Counted from the first letter of the stretch, positions 21,470 through 29,975 are shown. The stretch is DNA of 31,891 bases from an uncultured Coriobacteriaceae bacterium (GCA_900539345.1 UQBS01000034.1:1-31891); one strand, 5' to 3'. Notes: generated by a model not told the origin, from the sequence alone. A program made the numbers and translations.

Positions 21470-23125
21470 ATGGAGGACGTATTTAGCTTGTGGTTTATCG
21501 TAGGCGCCTTGCTGGTGTTCTTCATGCAGGCGGGTTTCGCCATGGTCGAAGCTGGTTTCACTAGGGCGAAGAACGCGGGCAACATCGTAATGAAGAACAC
21601 GCTCGACTTTTCCATTGGCGCAGTCGTGTTCCTGCTCGTTGGTTACGGCCTGCTTTCGGGTGCCGGTAACTTCTTCATCGGCGAGCTCGACTTCGGCTGG
21701 CTCGGCGGTAACTTCACGAGCTTCGACTGGAGCAACTTCTTCTTCCAGCTCGTGTTCTGCGCCACGGCCACGACCATCGTGTCGGGTGCTATGGCCGAGC
21801 GCACCAAGTTCGCTTCCTACCTCGTGGTGACCATCGTCATCTGCGCGCTCATCTACCCCATCGAGACCCACTGGGTGTGGGGCGGCGGCTGGCTGGCCGA
21901 CCTCGGCTTCATCGATTGGGCTGGCTCTGGCGTCATCCACATGGTCGGCGGCACCATCGCCCTGCTCGGCGCTGCTTTCCTCGGCCCGCGCCTTGGCAAG
22001 TATGACCAGAACGGCCGCTCCAACGCCATTCCCGGCCACAGCATCACGCTGGGTGCCCTGGGCGTCTTCATCCTGTGGTTCGGCTGGTACGGCTTCAACG
22101 GCGCTGCCGGCGGCTCTGTCGCCCAGATCGCCCAAATCTTCACGACCACCACGCTCTCCTGCGTCTGCGCCGTCCTCGCCGCTATGATCCTCACCTGGGT
22201 CAAGAACGGCAAGCCCGACGTGACCTACACGCTCAACGCCGCCCTGGCGGGCCTGGTCGGCATCACCGCTGGCTGCGCTGACGTCGACGCCATCGGCTCC
22301 ATCGTCATCGGCCTTGTCTGCGGCCTCGCTGTTGTGCTCGGCTGCGAGTTCATCGACAAGAAGCTCCACATCGACGACCCCGTCGGTGCCTCCGGCGTTC
22401 ATGGCATCTGCGGCTGCCTCGGCACCGTGCTCATCGGCCTCTTCGGCACTGGCACCGCTGGTAACTCTGACCTGGCCGGCCTCTTCTATGGCGGCGGCCT
22501 GAACCTGCTCGGCATCCAGCTTCTCGGCGTTGTGTCCATCCTTGCTTGGACCGTTGTCACCGCTGGTATCACCTTGGTTATCGTCAAGAAGACCATGGGC
22601 CTGCGTGTCAGCGAGGCTGAGGAAGTCGAGGGCCTCGACGTCTGCGAGCATGGCCTGCCCAGCGCTTACGCCGACTTCCTGCCCGTCGTTCCTGCCATGG
22701 CTTCCGCTTCCGGCGAGAGCGTCGACGTCTCCGGCATCAAGCCTGCCGAGGTCAAGCACGCCGGCTACATGACCCGCGTCTCCATCATCTGCAACCAGTC
22801 CGAGTTCGTGAAGCTGAAGGACACCCTGGCCAAGGTTGGCGTCACCGGTATGACTGTCTCCAACGTCATGGGTTGCGGCATTGAGAAGGGCAAGACCGGC
22901 TCCTACCGCGGCGTCCAGACCAACGTCAACCTGCTCCCCAAGCTCCAGGTCGACGTGGTTGTCTCCGAGGTCGACCCCGGCATCGTGGTCGCGGCTGCCC
23001 AGAAGGCGCTGCACACCGGTGCCGCCGGCGATGGCAAGATCTTCGTCTCCGACGTGAGCGACGCCCTGCGCATCTCCACCGGCCAGACCGGCGTCGCCGC
23101 CCTCGACATGACCACGAGGATCTAA
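21470..23125 (+). CDS. amt: Ammonium transporter fused to a C-terminal PII domain
   Basis: A 551-residue fusion. Residues 1-~385 are an Amt/Mep/Rh channel with 11 helices: QAGFAMVEAGFTRAKN near the start, the twin pore histidines in GSGVIHMVGG and GASGVHGICG, and WFGWYGFNGAAGG. A ~45-residue linker leads to a complete PII (GlnB/GlnK) domain at residues 434-545: TRVSIICNQSEFVKLKDTLA, the T-loop GIEKGKTGSYRGVQTNVNLL, and the B-loop TGAAGDGKIFVSDVSDALRI with nucleotide-binding GDGKIF. At the position of the uridylylated Tyr51 of E. coli GlnB there is Thr484, so control is presumably by ATP/ADP/2-oxoglutarate only. Free GlnK normally plugs Amt, so the fusion tethers the regulator to its target. 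ATG 21470 has aggagg. It has its own terminator and no amt-glnK neighbours. Confidence 0.95.
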   Translation: MEDVFSLWFIVGALLVFFMQAGFAMVEAGFTRAKNAGNIVMKNTLDFSIGAVVFLLVGYGLLSGAGNFFIGELDFGWLGGNFTSFDWSNFFFQLVFCATATTIVSGAMAERTKFASYLVVTIVICALIYPIETHWVWGGGWLADLGFIDWAGSGVIHMVGGTIALLGAAFLGPRLGKYDQNGRSNAIPGHSITLGALGVFILWFGWYGFNGAAGGSVAQIAQIFTTTTLSCVCAVLAAMILTWVKNGKPDVTYTLNAALAGLVGITAGCADVDAIGSIVIGLVCGLAVVLGCEFIDKKLHIDDPVGASGVHGICGCLGTVLIGLFGTGTAGNSDLAGLFYGGGLNLLGIQLLGVVSILAWTVVTAGITLVIVKKTMGLRVSEAEEVEGLDVCEHGLPSAYADFLPVVPAMASASGESVDVSGIKPAEVKHAGYMTRVSIICNQSEFVKLKDTLAKVGVTGMTVSNVMGCGIEKGKTGSYRGVQTNVNLLPKLQVDVVVSEVDPGIVVAAAQKALHTGAAGDGKIFVSDVSDALRISTGQTGVAALDMTTRI

Positions 23126-23161
23126 GGCAACGCGAATTGCTTCTCTAAGCACTTGAACGAC

Positions 23162-23204
23162 AAGGCCTGCCTGTAAGTTGAACAACCTTGCAGGCAGGCC
23201 TTTT
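23162..23204 (+). terminator. Intrinsic terminator of amt-PII
   Basis: A perfect 12-bp stem, AAGGCCTGCCTG (23162-23173) with CAGGCAGGCCTT (23191-23202), ending in TTTT, 37 bases after the amt stop codon. Confidence 0.9.
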
Positions 23205-23256
23205 GCTGTGCCGCGCCGGTTTGTGCCGACATGTGCTGGCGCCCTGTGATAGAGAA

Positions 23257-23303
23257 GAGGCCCCGCCTGCGGCTGGTGTGTACCAGGCTGCAGGCGGGGC
23301 CTC
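23257..23303 (-). terminator. Terminator of the DASS transporter gene
   Basis: A long hairpin: a perfect 14-bp stem (23257-23270 with 23290-23303) extended by an inner CTGGT/ACCAG stem. On the minus strand it is followed by ttctctat. It lies 41 bases after the transporter stop codon and separates it from the convergent amt gene. Confidence 0.85.
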
Positions 23304-23344
23304 TGTGTTTGAGGACCGTCAACGGGCAGTGCTCAGCGTGCCTC

Positions 23345-25129
23345 TTACACCACTGCACTCACGACGAAGATCACGAGCGGGATGGTCACGAGGAAGATAC
23401 CGATGACGTCGATGATGGCGCCGGCGCGAATCATCGTGGTGATGGGCGTGTAGCCGCTGGCGTACACGATGGCGTTGGGCGGGGTGGACACGGGCAGCAT
23501 GAAGCCCAGCGAGGCGGAAAGCGCCACGCCCACAGCCACGGGAACCGGGTCGAACCCTGCGGCGATGGCCGTGGTGATGGCAAGCGGCCCCACCATGTTC
23601 GTGGCGGCCGTGTGCGAGGAAATCTCCGACAGGACGAGCGCCAGCACGCAGAATGTGCCAATGAGCACGACCTGCGAGGGCGAGCCGCCCAGGGCGTGCA
23701 CGATGCAGTCGCCGATCCAAGCCGAAAGGCCGGTGGAGTACATCATCGAGCCCATGGACAGGCCGCCGCCAAAGAGCAGGAGCGTGCCCCACTCGATGCC
23801 GTCCACGGCCTCCTTCCAGGAGATGACGCGGCTGTGCTGCTCGTCGACGCCCTCGGCGCCTTCGCGGCGGGTGCGAGCGGGCAGGAAGAACAGCAGGATG
23901 GCGGCGAGCAACGCCACGATCGACTCGGGCAGGATCTTGTTGTACGCGGCGAGGATGTCGCTGTCGGTGCCGAAGGCGACGCCCAGGATGCCGGGCATGA
24001 CCCACAGGACCACGGCGAGCAGGAACACGCACAGCGTGCAAATTTGTCCCAGCGTCCAGTCGCCCATCTGCCTGCGGTGCTCGGCGATGAACTCCTGCGC
24101 GCCGCTGATTTCCTTCACGTCGGCGGGGAACATGCGCTGCAGCAGCACGGCCGTGATGACGAAGTACACGATCATCGCGATGGCGCCCCAGGTCATCCAC
24201 TGGAAGAACGAGATGTGTACGTCGGCCATGGTACCGAGGAAGCCCATCATGATGAGGTTAGGCGGGGTGCCGATGGGCGTGAGGACGCCGCCGATCGATG
24301 CCCCATATGCCGTCATGAGCATGAGGCCCGTGGCGTACTTGTACGTCTTCATGTCCACCTCGCGGCCGGCGCGGGAGAACATCTGGCGGATGGCGTCGAG
24401 CAGGCCCACCGAGAGCGGCACCATCATGGCTGCCGTGGCGGTGTTCGAAACCCAGCCCGAGCACAGGGCCGTGGCGGCGCCGATGGCCAGGAAGATGCGC
24501 GTGGGGCTCGAGCCCACCCACTTGCGCGAGAGCAGCCAGTAGGCGAAACGCTTGTCCAGCCCGTGCAGCATCATGGCCTTGGCCAGCACGAATCCGCCCA
24601 GGAAGAGGTAGATCATAGGGTTGGAGAAGGGCGCGAACGCCTCGCTTGCGCTGCACAGGCCCGTGAGCACCGCGAGCACCGGCACGAGCAGCGAGGTGAC
24701 GGGGATGGGCACGGGCTCGCAGATCCACCACGTGCACACCAGGCACATCATGGCAAGCAGGCCATGGGCGCTCGTGGAGAGGTCGGCGATGGGGGTCATC
24801 CACACGATGAGGGCGAGCAGGGGGCCCACGATGAGGCCGATGAGGCCGCGCGGGCTCTCCGAGAAGGGGAGCCTCCAGCGCTTGCGGTGAGGTTGGGGCG
24901 TGTGGACGGCGTGCGTCTCGAGGACGTTTGCCTCGTTGCCGTCGTCGACAAACGACGAGGCGAGCTCGTCAGCCTCTGCCTGCGCCTCTCGCTCGATTTC
25001 GAGCTCCTCGGCCAGGGCCTCGGGGACGTCGTCGGGCGCCATGGCAGTGACATCGCGGGACTCATCGGCCCCGCCTTGCCCGCCCGCGGCTGCTGCCCGG
25101 GCTTCCTTTGATTCTTGCTGTTCAGACAC
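23345..25129 (-). CDS. DASS/SLC13-family anion:sodium symporter
   Basis: A 594-residue inner-membrane carrier of the divalent anion:sodium symporter family (dicarboxylates, possibly citrate or sulfate). Signature elements: the first SNT motif in SGWVSNTATAAMMVPLSVGL, GASIGGVLTPIGTPPNLIMM (the first Na+/substrate hairpin loop), and the paired second-half motifs SSHTAATNM and MLPVSTPPNAIVYASGYTP. An ~85-residue acidic N-terminal tail (AEELEIEREAQAEADELAS) precedes the first helix and is longer than in bacterial VcINDY; its role is unknown. A GTG at 25129 is the start, six bases after ggaaagg. Single-gene unit with promoter 25187-25214 and terminator 23257-23303. A supply of C4-dicarboxylates such as fumarate would suit the neighbouring reductase, but this is speculative. 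Confidence 0.92.
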   Translation of the reverse strand: MSEQQESKEARAAAAGGQGGADESRDVTAMAPDDVPEALAEELEIEREAQAEADELASSFVDDGNEANVLETHAVHTPQPHRKRWRLPFSESPRGLIGLIVGPLLALIVWMTPIADLSTSAHGLLAMMCLVCTWWICEPVPIPVTSLLVPVLAVLTGLCSASEAFAPFSNPMIYLFLGGFVLAKAMMLHGLDKRFAYWLLSRKWVGSSPTRIFLAIGAATALCSGWVSNTATAAMMVPLSVGLLDAIRQMFSRAGREVDMKTYKYATGLMLMTAYGASIGGVLTPIGTPPNLIMMGFLGTMADVHISFFQWMTWGAIAMIVYFVITAVLLQRMFPADVKEISGAQEFIAEHRRQMGDWTLGQICTLCVFLLAVVLWVMPGILGVAFGTDSDILAAYNKILPESIVALLAAILLFFLPARTRREGAEGVDEQHSRVISWKEAVDGIEWGTLLLFGGGLSMGSMMYSTGLSAWIGDCIVHALGGSPSQVVLIGTFCVLALVLSEISSHTAATNMVGPLAITTAIAAGFDPVPVAVGVALSASLGFMLPVSTPPNAIVYASGYTPITTMIRAGAIIDVIGIFLVTIPLVIFVVSAVV

Positions 25130-25186
25130 GGTGTACCTTTCCTTCCGCCCGGCCGCGCGTTGCGAGAGAGAAAACCAGGCGGCGGT

Positions 25187-25214
25187 ATTCTAGACCTGAA
25201 AAGGCATTTTGTAA
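25187..25214 (-). promoter_or_regulatory. Promoter of the DASS transporter gene
   Basis: On the minus strand: TTACAA (25209-25214), 16-base spacer, TAGAAT (25187-25192), about 57 bases before the GTG start. Nothing gene-like was found in the remaining upstream sequence to 25350. Confidence 0.5.
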
Positions 25215-25356
25215 CCATCGCGTAACAGCCATATGGAAAAGAGCGGATGAGGAGGATGGGGGTTGGGCTGACGAGTGCATCGAATGCCGCCGTCTGCAGA
25301 TAGGCTAGCAAAGACGGGTGCTGCGCCTCGGTCTATGAGTTACCCTTAGAAAAGAA

Positions 25357-25376
25357 AGGCCCCCAAACGGAGGCCT
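25357..25376 (-). terminator. Terminator downstream of the AAA-ATPase gene
   Basis: AGGCC/GGCCT stem with a GC-rich interior, followed on the minus strand by tttcttttct. It lies ~220 bases after the ATPase stop, but only 22 bases after the stop (25398-25400) of the in-frame remnant, suggesting that the gene once ended there. Confidence 0.6.
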
Positions 25377-25397
25377 GTGCGAATCAAGGTCGTCCCC

Positions 25398-25598
25398 CTA
25401 CGGGGCGCCCGCCTTGTGGAGGGCATTTTTGGCTAGCCGTATTTTGACTCGCAGTGTCGATCCGACTGGTAATCGCACCGGTGCCGTCGGCACGCAGGCG
25501 ATCGACGTGTTTTGGAGCAGTGATGTTCTGCTCAGCCTCCAGACGATGGGGCGGTCATCCGTCAGCAGATGGCCGAAGTCGTGGTTGGGTGCTTCAGA
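25398..25598 (-). pseudogene. In-frame continuation beyond the AAA-ATPase stop codon
   Basis: The frame of the ATPase gene continues past its TAA (25599-25601) for 66 open codons to TAG at 25398-25400. It reads NHDFGHLLTDDRPIVWRLSR, then VPTAPVRLPVGSTLRVKIRL, and ends at KAGAP. There is no start codon. Third-position GC is moderately high and a terminator follows at once. It may be the remnant of a separate gene whose 5' end was replaced, or a lost C-terminal extension; no family recognised, and it may be chance. Confidence 0.25.
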
Positions 25599-27206
25599 TT
25601 AGCATCTGTCTACGGGAGGTCGCTCGGTGAGCCTCATGTCCTCCTCTATAATCCAGTCCTCGAGTGTCTGGCTTTCTTCGGAGAAATTGACGCCCACTTT
25701 ATACAGCTTGCGTCCGTCTGCCTTGTAGGGAAGCAAGTAACCCTTGCTGTCAATCTGCGCAAGTGCCTCTTGGGCCGACTTGTTGTACTTGAACTCCATC
25801 ACGTATATGGAGTCGGGCATCTTGACGACGGCATCCACGCGCCCGGTCGCAGTCCGTACTTCGGTATCGATCTGGGCGCCAAGCAGGGTGAATATCAGCC
25901 AAAATGTTGTCTGGAACCCGCGCTCACTGTGCGACCCCAAGTGATAGGGCATTCCCGCCATGAACGCCTTCGTTGCCTGAAGAGCGCCTTCCATATCGTC
26001 GGAGCGTAGGCTGCGCGAGATAGTGCGTACCAGGCCTCCTACCTCGCCGAGCGCCTGCGGTGCGGCGTGCCTTACAAGCGCGCGCGATAGGCCGCGGGCG
26101 ACTTCTGCGTTGGGGATGCCGAGGGTGTAGGCGCCCGTGAAGGGGTCGCGCGACTTGATGGTGAGGTAGCCCGACTGGTAAAGCATTGGCAGCGGCGTCT
26201 GCATGCCCTCGGCGGGCACGTCGAACTCCTCCGCATCGGCCTCCCGGTCTTCCAGGTCGCCGATCTCCCAGCCGTTCTTTTGGAGCAGGTTGACCAAAAC
26301 GGTGGGCGTGCCGCTGCCGAACCAGTAGGCGTCGAGCTGTCCGGAGTCCAGGGCGCTGAGCAGGCTGAACGGGTTGTAGATGTCGGGCGATGGGCTGCAA
26401 AAGTGATATCCGTCGTAGTTTGCCTTGAGGTGGGCCAGGGCGTCGTTGCGATGTATGCCCAGGGTTGCTGCCAATGCGTCGACGTCGGAAGACATCTGTC
26501 CTGTCAGCTCTTCCTCGGTAATGCCGCAGATGGCGGCAAAGCGGTGGTCGAGACTGATGTTCTTGAGATTGTTGAGCTCGCTGAAGATAGAGAGCTGGCT
26601 GAACTTGGTGATGCCCGCCAGAAACACGAAGCGCAGGTATTCGTCGCATGCTTTGAGCGGAGCAAAGAACTCCCGCATGGACAAGCGGAAGGCGTGGAGC
26701 TTCTCGGGGTCGTGCGCGACATTGAGGGGCGGGGCGTCGTACTCATCAACGAGAACAACGACAGTCTTGCCTGTCTGCTCATAAGCCGCCCTGATGAGGG
26801 CCATGAGTCGCGAGCCGGGGGTCTTTGCGTCGGCGCTTCGGCCCCAAAGGGTCTCTTGTTCCGACAATGTGTAATTGAGCAACTCTTCAAGCTGCCCTTG
26901 GTCCTCGGTTTTCACGGTGGAGAGGTCGATGCGAATGACCGGGTGGGATTCCCAGGCAGTCTCAAGCTCCGAGATGGCGAGTCCGTCGAAGAGCTCGCGC
27001 CTGCCTTCGAAATATGCCTGCATGGTGGAGAGCAGAAGCGACTTGCCGAAACGGCGGGGGCGGCTGAGGAAATAGGTCGAGCCGGAGCCGTGTGCAAGCT
27101 CGTACACAAAGGCTGTCTTGTCGACGTAGAGGTAACCGCCCTCGCGGATTTTTTCAAACGTCTGGATCCCGATGGGATACCTGCTTGAGGTGATCGCCCC
27201 GCCCAT
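25599..27206 (-). CDS. AAA-ATPase-like protein with PD-(D/E)XK nuclease-like domain
   Basis: A 535-residue protein of the AAA-ATPase-like (PF09820) plus PD-(D/E)XK superfamily 9 (PF08011) architecture, common in multicopy form in gut anaerobes. The N-terminal YPIGIQTFEKIREGGYLYVDKT is the family start. The nucleotide loop is FLSRPRRFGKSLLLSTMQAY (GK-S) and Walker B is VVVLVDEYDAPP. FVFLAGITKFSQLSIFSELN is the sensor region and YDGYHFCSPSPDIYNPFSLL the middle signature. The C-terminal nuclease-like core is GRVDAVVKMPDSIYVMEFKY (D...ExK reads E-F-K). ATG 27206 is chosen because MGGAITSSRYPIG begins the conserved part; the upstream ATG adds 25 unrelated residues. The biological role is unproven; a mobile or defence function has been suggested for such families, and neither is shown here. 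Confidence 0.9.
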   Translation of the reverse strand: MGGAITSSRYPIGIQTFEKIREGGYLYVDKTAFVYELAHGSGSTYFLSRPRRFGKSLLLSTMQAYFEGRRELFDGLAISELETAWESHPVIRIDLSTVKTEDQGQLEELLNYTLSEQETLWGRSADAKTPGSRLMALIRAAYEQTGKTVVVLVDEYDAPPLNVAHDPEKLHAFRLSMREFFAPLKACDEYLRFVFLAGITKFSQLSIFSELNNLKNISLDHRFAAICGITEEELTGQMSSDVDALAATLGIHRNDALAHLKANYDGYHFCSPSPDIYNPFSLLSALDSGQLDAYWFGSGTPTVLVNLLQKNGWEIGDLEDREADAEEFDVPAEGMQTPLPMLYQSGYLTIKSRDPFTGAYTLGIPNAEVARGLSRALVRHAAPQALGEVGGLVRTISRSLRSDDMEGALQATKAFMAGMPYHLGSHSERGFQTTFWLIFTLLGAQIDTEVRTATGRVDAVVKMPDSIYVMEFKYNKSAQEALAQIDSKGYLLPYKADGRKLYKVGVNFSEESQTLEDWIIEEDMRLTERPPVDRC

Positions 27207-27387
27207 GTCACTCGCCGCCTTTCGTTTCGAGGCTCTCGATGAGAGTTTAGCGTTTTGGCCGCAAGGTGGATTGCCCAGCATAGGGAAGCGCGGAAAAGGA
27301 AGACGGATGAGTGCGGTGGCACCTCGTCATCGGGCTCGCCGCCTGCCCGATATTCTGCCGACGGGTTTTCCCGTTGCCTCAAGTAGG

Positions 27388-27431
27388 AGGCGCCCCTCCA
27401 GGGCAGCTTTGAACCGCCTGGAGGGGCGCCT
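27388..27431 (-). terminator. Operon B end hairpin (repeated hairpin, copy 1)
   Basis: A perfect 15-bp stem, AGGCGCCCCTCCAGG (27388-27402) with CCTGGAGGGGCGCCT (27417-27431). It shares arm sequence and flank (ccttgaaa) with the hairpin at 29976-30009. It lies 17 bases after the stop of the small remnant that ends operon B. It has no T-run, so it may stabilise the 3' end rather than act as a classical terminator. The rest of 27207-27387 shows nothing supportable. Confidence 0.65.
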
Positions 27432-27448
27432 TGAAAGCCAAGTGGGCG

Positions 27449-27529
27449 TTATTCGAGCTGTTCTGGGGACGTGGCCGTGTCAGTGAGGGCCGCGGCGAAG
27501 TGTGTCGCCGTGCGCTTCTTGTTTTTCAT
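27449..27529 (-). pseudogene. 26-residue stub of a small membrane-protein gene
   Basis: ATG 27529 to TAA 27449, reading MKNKKRTATHFAAALTDTAT then SPEQLE. It starts three bases after the Ltp-protein stop codon. That is exactly where operon A has the gene for the membrane protein MGNKRRGTALVV (30836), and the DNA around both starts aligns (tgtaagccatgaaaaacaag against tgtaggcaatggggaacaag). I read it as the leftover 5' end of a duplicated copy whose membrane part was deleted. A genuine small peptide cannot be excluded. Confidence 0.45.
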
Positions 27530-27532
27530 GGC

Positions 27533-28657
27533 TTACAACCCCACGGCGGTTGCGGCGGCCGAGGCCTGGCTGTGCGTGAAACCCACGTATTCAAGCATGT
27601 CAATAAGGCCGCTGCGCGAGAACGATTTGATTTCGAGATAGTCTTTCGCCTTGAGCACGGCCTGCTCGTACCAGTCAACGTCGCATTGGCCTACGGCGTA
27701 CTCGGCTTCAGAGGTGGTGAAACCCGCGTACTCGAGCGTGTCGATTAACCCAGCGCGAGAGAAGTGCGAGACGTTAAGGTAGGACTCTGCCTTGAGCACG
27801 GCCTGCTCGTACCAGTCGGCCCCGCAGTTCTCGGCGGCGTACTCGGCCTCGGAAGAAGTGTAGCCCTTATATTCCAGCTGTTCGATGAGGCCGCCGCGCG
27901 AGAAGGCCATGATGTCAAGATACCCGCGTGCTTGGTCGAGCGCGTTCTGCTCGCCGCGCGTTGGGGTGTGGGAGGGGCGGCTCGAGCGCGCGCTGGAGCC
28001 AGGGGCGTTGCTGGTGCCGCTGGACGATTCGGGGGCGTAGGCCCCGGAGATGGAATCGACGATCTCCCAACACTCATCAACGCCGTCTTCGGTGCAGGGG
28101 ATGCCTTTGAGAATGAGGACATTCCCGGCCTCGTCTATTGCTACGGTGACAACGACGCAAGCATCGAGGTCTTCCTCGATGTTTACTATGTAGAGCCCCT
28201 GGAACAGCCCGTCGCCCAGATAGGACATCCTGCACTCGTCGTCAAGGGGCTCGTAATCGGAATACGGGGCATCGAAGAGCGATGCCATGTCGTCGGGTTC
28301 GGGAAAAATTTCCCAGAGAGACCCGCTCAGTTCTTCGAACGAAAGAAACAGAACCATATCATGGGACGAGTAGTCAATCCTTGTAGTGCTCAGGCCCTTG
28401 TCGCTCGTGGTGACGTCGTAGTCCTTGCAGCTAAAGGAGCTGGGAATCTCCACCGTCAGCTCGCCGAAATGCAGCGTGCCGAGGTGGTCGGAGCTGTCCG
28501 GGGCGCTGGAGAGGCGGCTCGATGAAGAGCTCGCCCAAGCCTGCGTCGGCGCAATGAAGCCCGTGCATGTCTGAATATCAGTCGCGCATCCAAGCCCGAG
28601 GCTCGCCGCAACAATAAGGGGGAGGGCTATCTTTGCCCTGAAACATGCGCTTTTCAT
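27533..28657 (-). CDS. Exported protein with three Ltp repeats
   Basis: A 374-residue exported protein. The signal peptide core is IALPLIVAASLGLGC, then either a lipobox-like LGLGC at Cys24 (imperfect) or cleavage after TQAWA. Residues ~58-205 form a globular domain (LGTLHFGELTVEIPSSFSCK onward) also found in the paralogue at 30840. After a serine-rich linker come three ~48-residue Ltp-type repeats (PF07553 class), each with A-x-x-Y/YL-x(5)-FS-R-x-GLI-x-x-LE-Y-x-GF/YT-S-EAEYA, ending HSQASAAATAVGL. Ltp repeats are known from the lipoprotein of Streptococcus phage TP-J34, where they block injection of phage DNA, and from many actinobacterial surface proteins. Second gene of operon B, 25 bases after its neighbour. 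Confidence 0.85.
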   Translation of the reverse strand: MKSACFRAKIALPLIVAASLGLGCATDIQTCTGFIAPTQAWASSSSSRLSSAPDSSDHLGTLHFGELTVEIPSSFSCKDYDVTTSDKGLSTTRIDYSSHDMVLFLSFEELSGSLWEIFPEPDDMASLFDAPYSDYEPLDDECRMSYLGDGLFQGLYIVNIEEDLDACVVVTVAIDEAGNVLILKGIPCTEDGVDECWEIVDSISGAYAPESSSGTSNAPGSSARSSRPSHTPTRGEQNALDQARGYLDIMAFSRGGLIEQLEYKGYTSSEAEYAAENCGADWYEQAVLKAESYLNVSHFSRAGLIDTLEYAGFTTSEAEYAVGQCDVDWYEQAVLKAKDYLEIKSFSRSGLIDMLEYVGFTHSQASAAATAVGL

Positions 28658-28682
28658 GGCTGTTCCTTCACAGTGGCTTTGC

Positions 28683-29927
28683 TTACTCGATCGGCTGCAA
28701 TGTCCCTATCAGGTCAAGGACGGTTTCGCCGAGATCCGTGCCTGAACTCATGCCGATTTGATAGTAGCAGTTGAAGTCGAGTATTTTGCCAGTTGGCGTT
28801 AGGACGTCAACGTGGTAGCCCTCGCCGTATGTATCTTCGTAGTGCGCGACATAGGTTATGAGGCCGTTGATCTCATATGCGTGGGGACGCTCCAAAAACG
28901 TGGGGGCGACGTCTTGTTTCATGTAGGAGATGGTGCGATACGTCTCGAACTCGGCTGCGGTTGAGTCAATGGAAATCGGGCAGTCCCATGTCATGACGCC
29001 TATGCAGATGCCGTCGTCTGTGCCCCAAAAATCCCACCCTGCAGTCGTGGCATGGTCATAGCTGAGACCGACGGGCATTTTGAGCTGCACGCCTTCGGTT
29101 TCCACGTTGCCCAACTCGTCGGCCCATCCGTCCATGTGGGCGAGCAAAAACGAATCGATATACCCTGCCAATGGGTTGGTTTGTTGGGCGAGTCTTTTGT
29201 TGGTGCTGGCGCCGCATGCAATGCCCTCTATGGCGGGAAGAGACTCGGACTCGGCCACGGCTTTAAAGACCCATGCTCGCCCGTTGTCCGTGATGCAGAA
29301 ATAGGACAGTGTGCACTCGGTGCCCGATTCATTGGTGTATGACGCCGCGACCAGGTGGATTGCATCTGCGTTTCCCCTGAGTTTAATGGGTTCAGACACG
29401 GTGGCCTGCGTGATGGCGTCGCTCTTTGCAATTTCATTCTGGACGTATTGGGTCAGGCACCTGCCTGGGTTGTCGAGGAGTTCCCGTTGGTCGGACTCTG
29501 ATTCGTCGGTCATATACCCGACGACGAGCATCATTCCAAAGTCAAGCGGGTCGAGGTCCCGTTCGTGGTTGTAGGGAACGTAGCCAACGTAGGCACCGCT
29601 TCCCTGGTCGCCCCATGGCATGTACAACGGCGTGTCGCCATAAAAGAGCATGTTGCGGGGGCCAAGGGGAAGCTGTACGTACAGCCCGTCGAACTCGACG
29701 GTTTCAATCGAATAGGATGCGGTAAACGCCAGCGCTTGCGACGGGATGACCGCGGGCAGCGTTATGCACGCCAGGCAGAACGACATGATGACCCCCAGAA
29801 GGGAAACGCTACGAGGTCGCTTGCCTTCGTTCGGGCGGTGCCTGCCTGGGATGACGGCGGGCGGTTTCGCCGTTGGTGTGTCGTGGCGGTTCCGAGCAAG
29901 GGGTTGAAGCAGGCACGTATCTTGCAT
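28683..29927 (-). CDS. Exported protein with internally duplicated domain, unknown function
   Basis: A 414-residue protein with a long charged N-terminus (about 40 residues), then a hydrophobic signal core (SVSLLGVIMSFCLACITLPA) and a likely cleavage site after SQALA. The mature part seems to contain two related modules: one beginning SIETVEFDGLYVQLPLGPRN and one beginning GNVETEGVQLKMPVGLSYDH, each introducing a beta-rich domain of ~150 residues. No named family recognised. ATG 29927 has gaggaggaac seven bases before and is chosen over one seven codons upstream. First gene of operon B; the following gene is the Ltp protein, so both are probably exported together to the cell surface. Confidence 0.78.
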   Translation of the reverse strand: MQDTCLLQPLARNRHDTPTAKPPAVIPGRHRPNEGKRPRSVSLLGVIMSFCLACITLPAVIPSQALAFTASYSIETVEFDGLYVQLPLGPRNMLFYGDTPLYMPWGDQGSGAYVGYVPYNHERDLDPLDFGMMLVVGYMTDESESDQRELLDNPGRCLTQYVQNEIAKSDAITQATVSEPIKLRGNADAIHLVAASYTNESGTECTLSYFCITDNGRAWVFKAVAESESLPAIEGIACGASTNKRLAQQTNPLAGYIDSFLLAHMDGWADELGNVETEGVQLKMPVGLSYDHATTAGWDFWGTDDGICIGVMTWDCPISIDSTAAEFETYRTISYMKQDVAPTFLERPHAYEINGLITYVAHYEDTYGEGYHVDVLTPTGKILDFNCYYQIGMSSGTDLGETVLDLIGTLQPIE

Positions 29928-29975
29928 GAGAGTTCCTCCTCGTCGCATCGCGCATGTGCTGGTTTCCCAAATGCC

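Noticed and set aside
21428..23185. 585-codon minus-strand frame opposite amt-PII
   Set aside because: Antisense shadow made of D/G/A/V/E repeats caused by codon bias; the plus strand has clear Amt and PII domains.
23231..25111. 626-codon plus-strand frame opposite the DASS transporter
   Set aside because: H/D/G/R-rich shadow without family features; it passes through the transporter's terminator.
25599..27206. Reading the AAA/PD-(D/E)XK protein as a transposase
   Set aside because: It has ATPase and nuclease-like domains but no DDE or serine/tyrosine recombinase motifs, and no terminal inverted repeats or target duplication were found around it.
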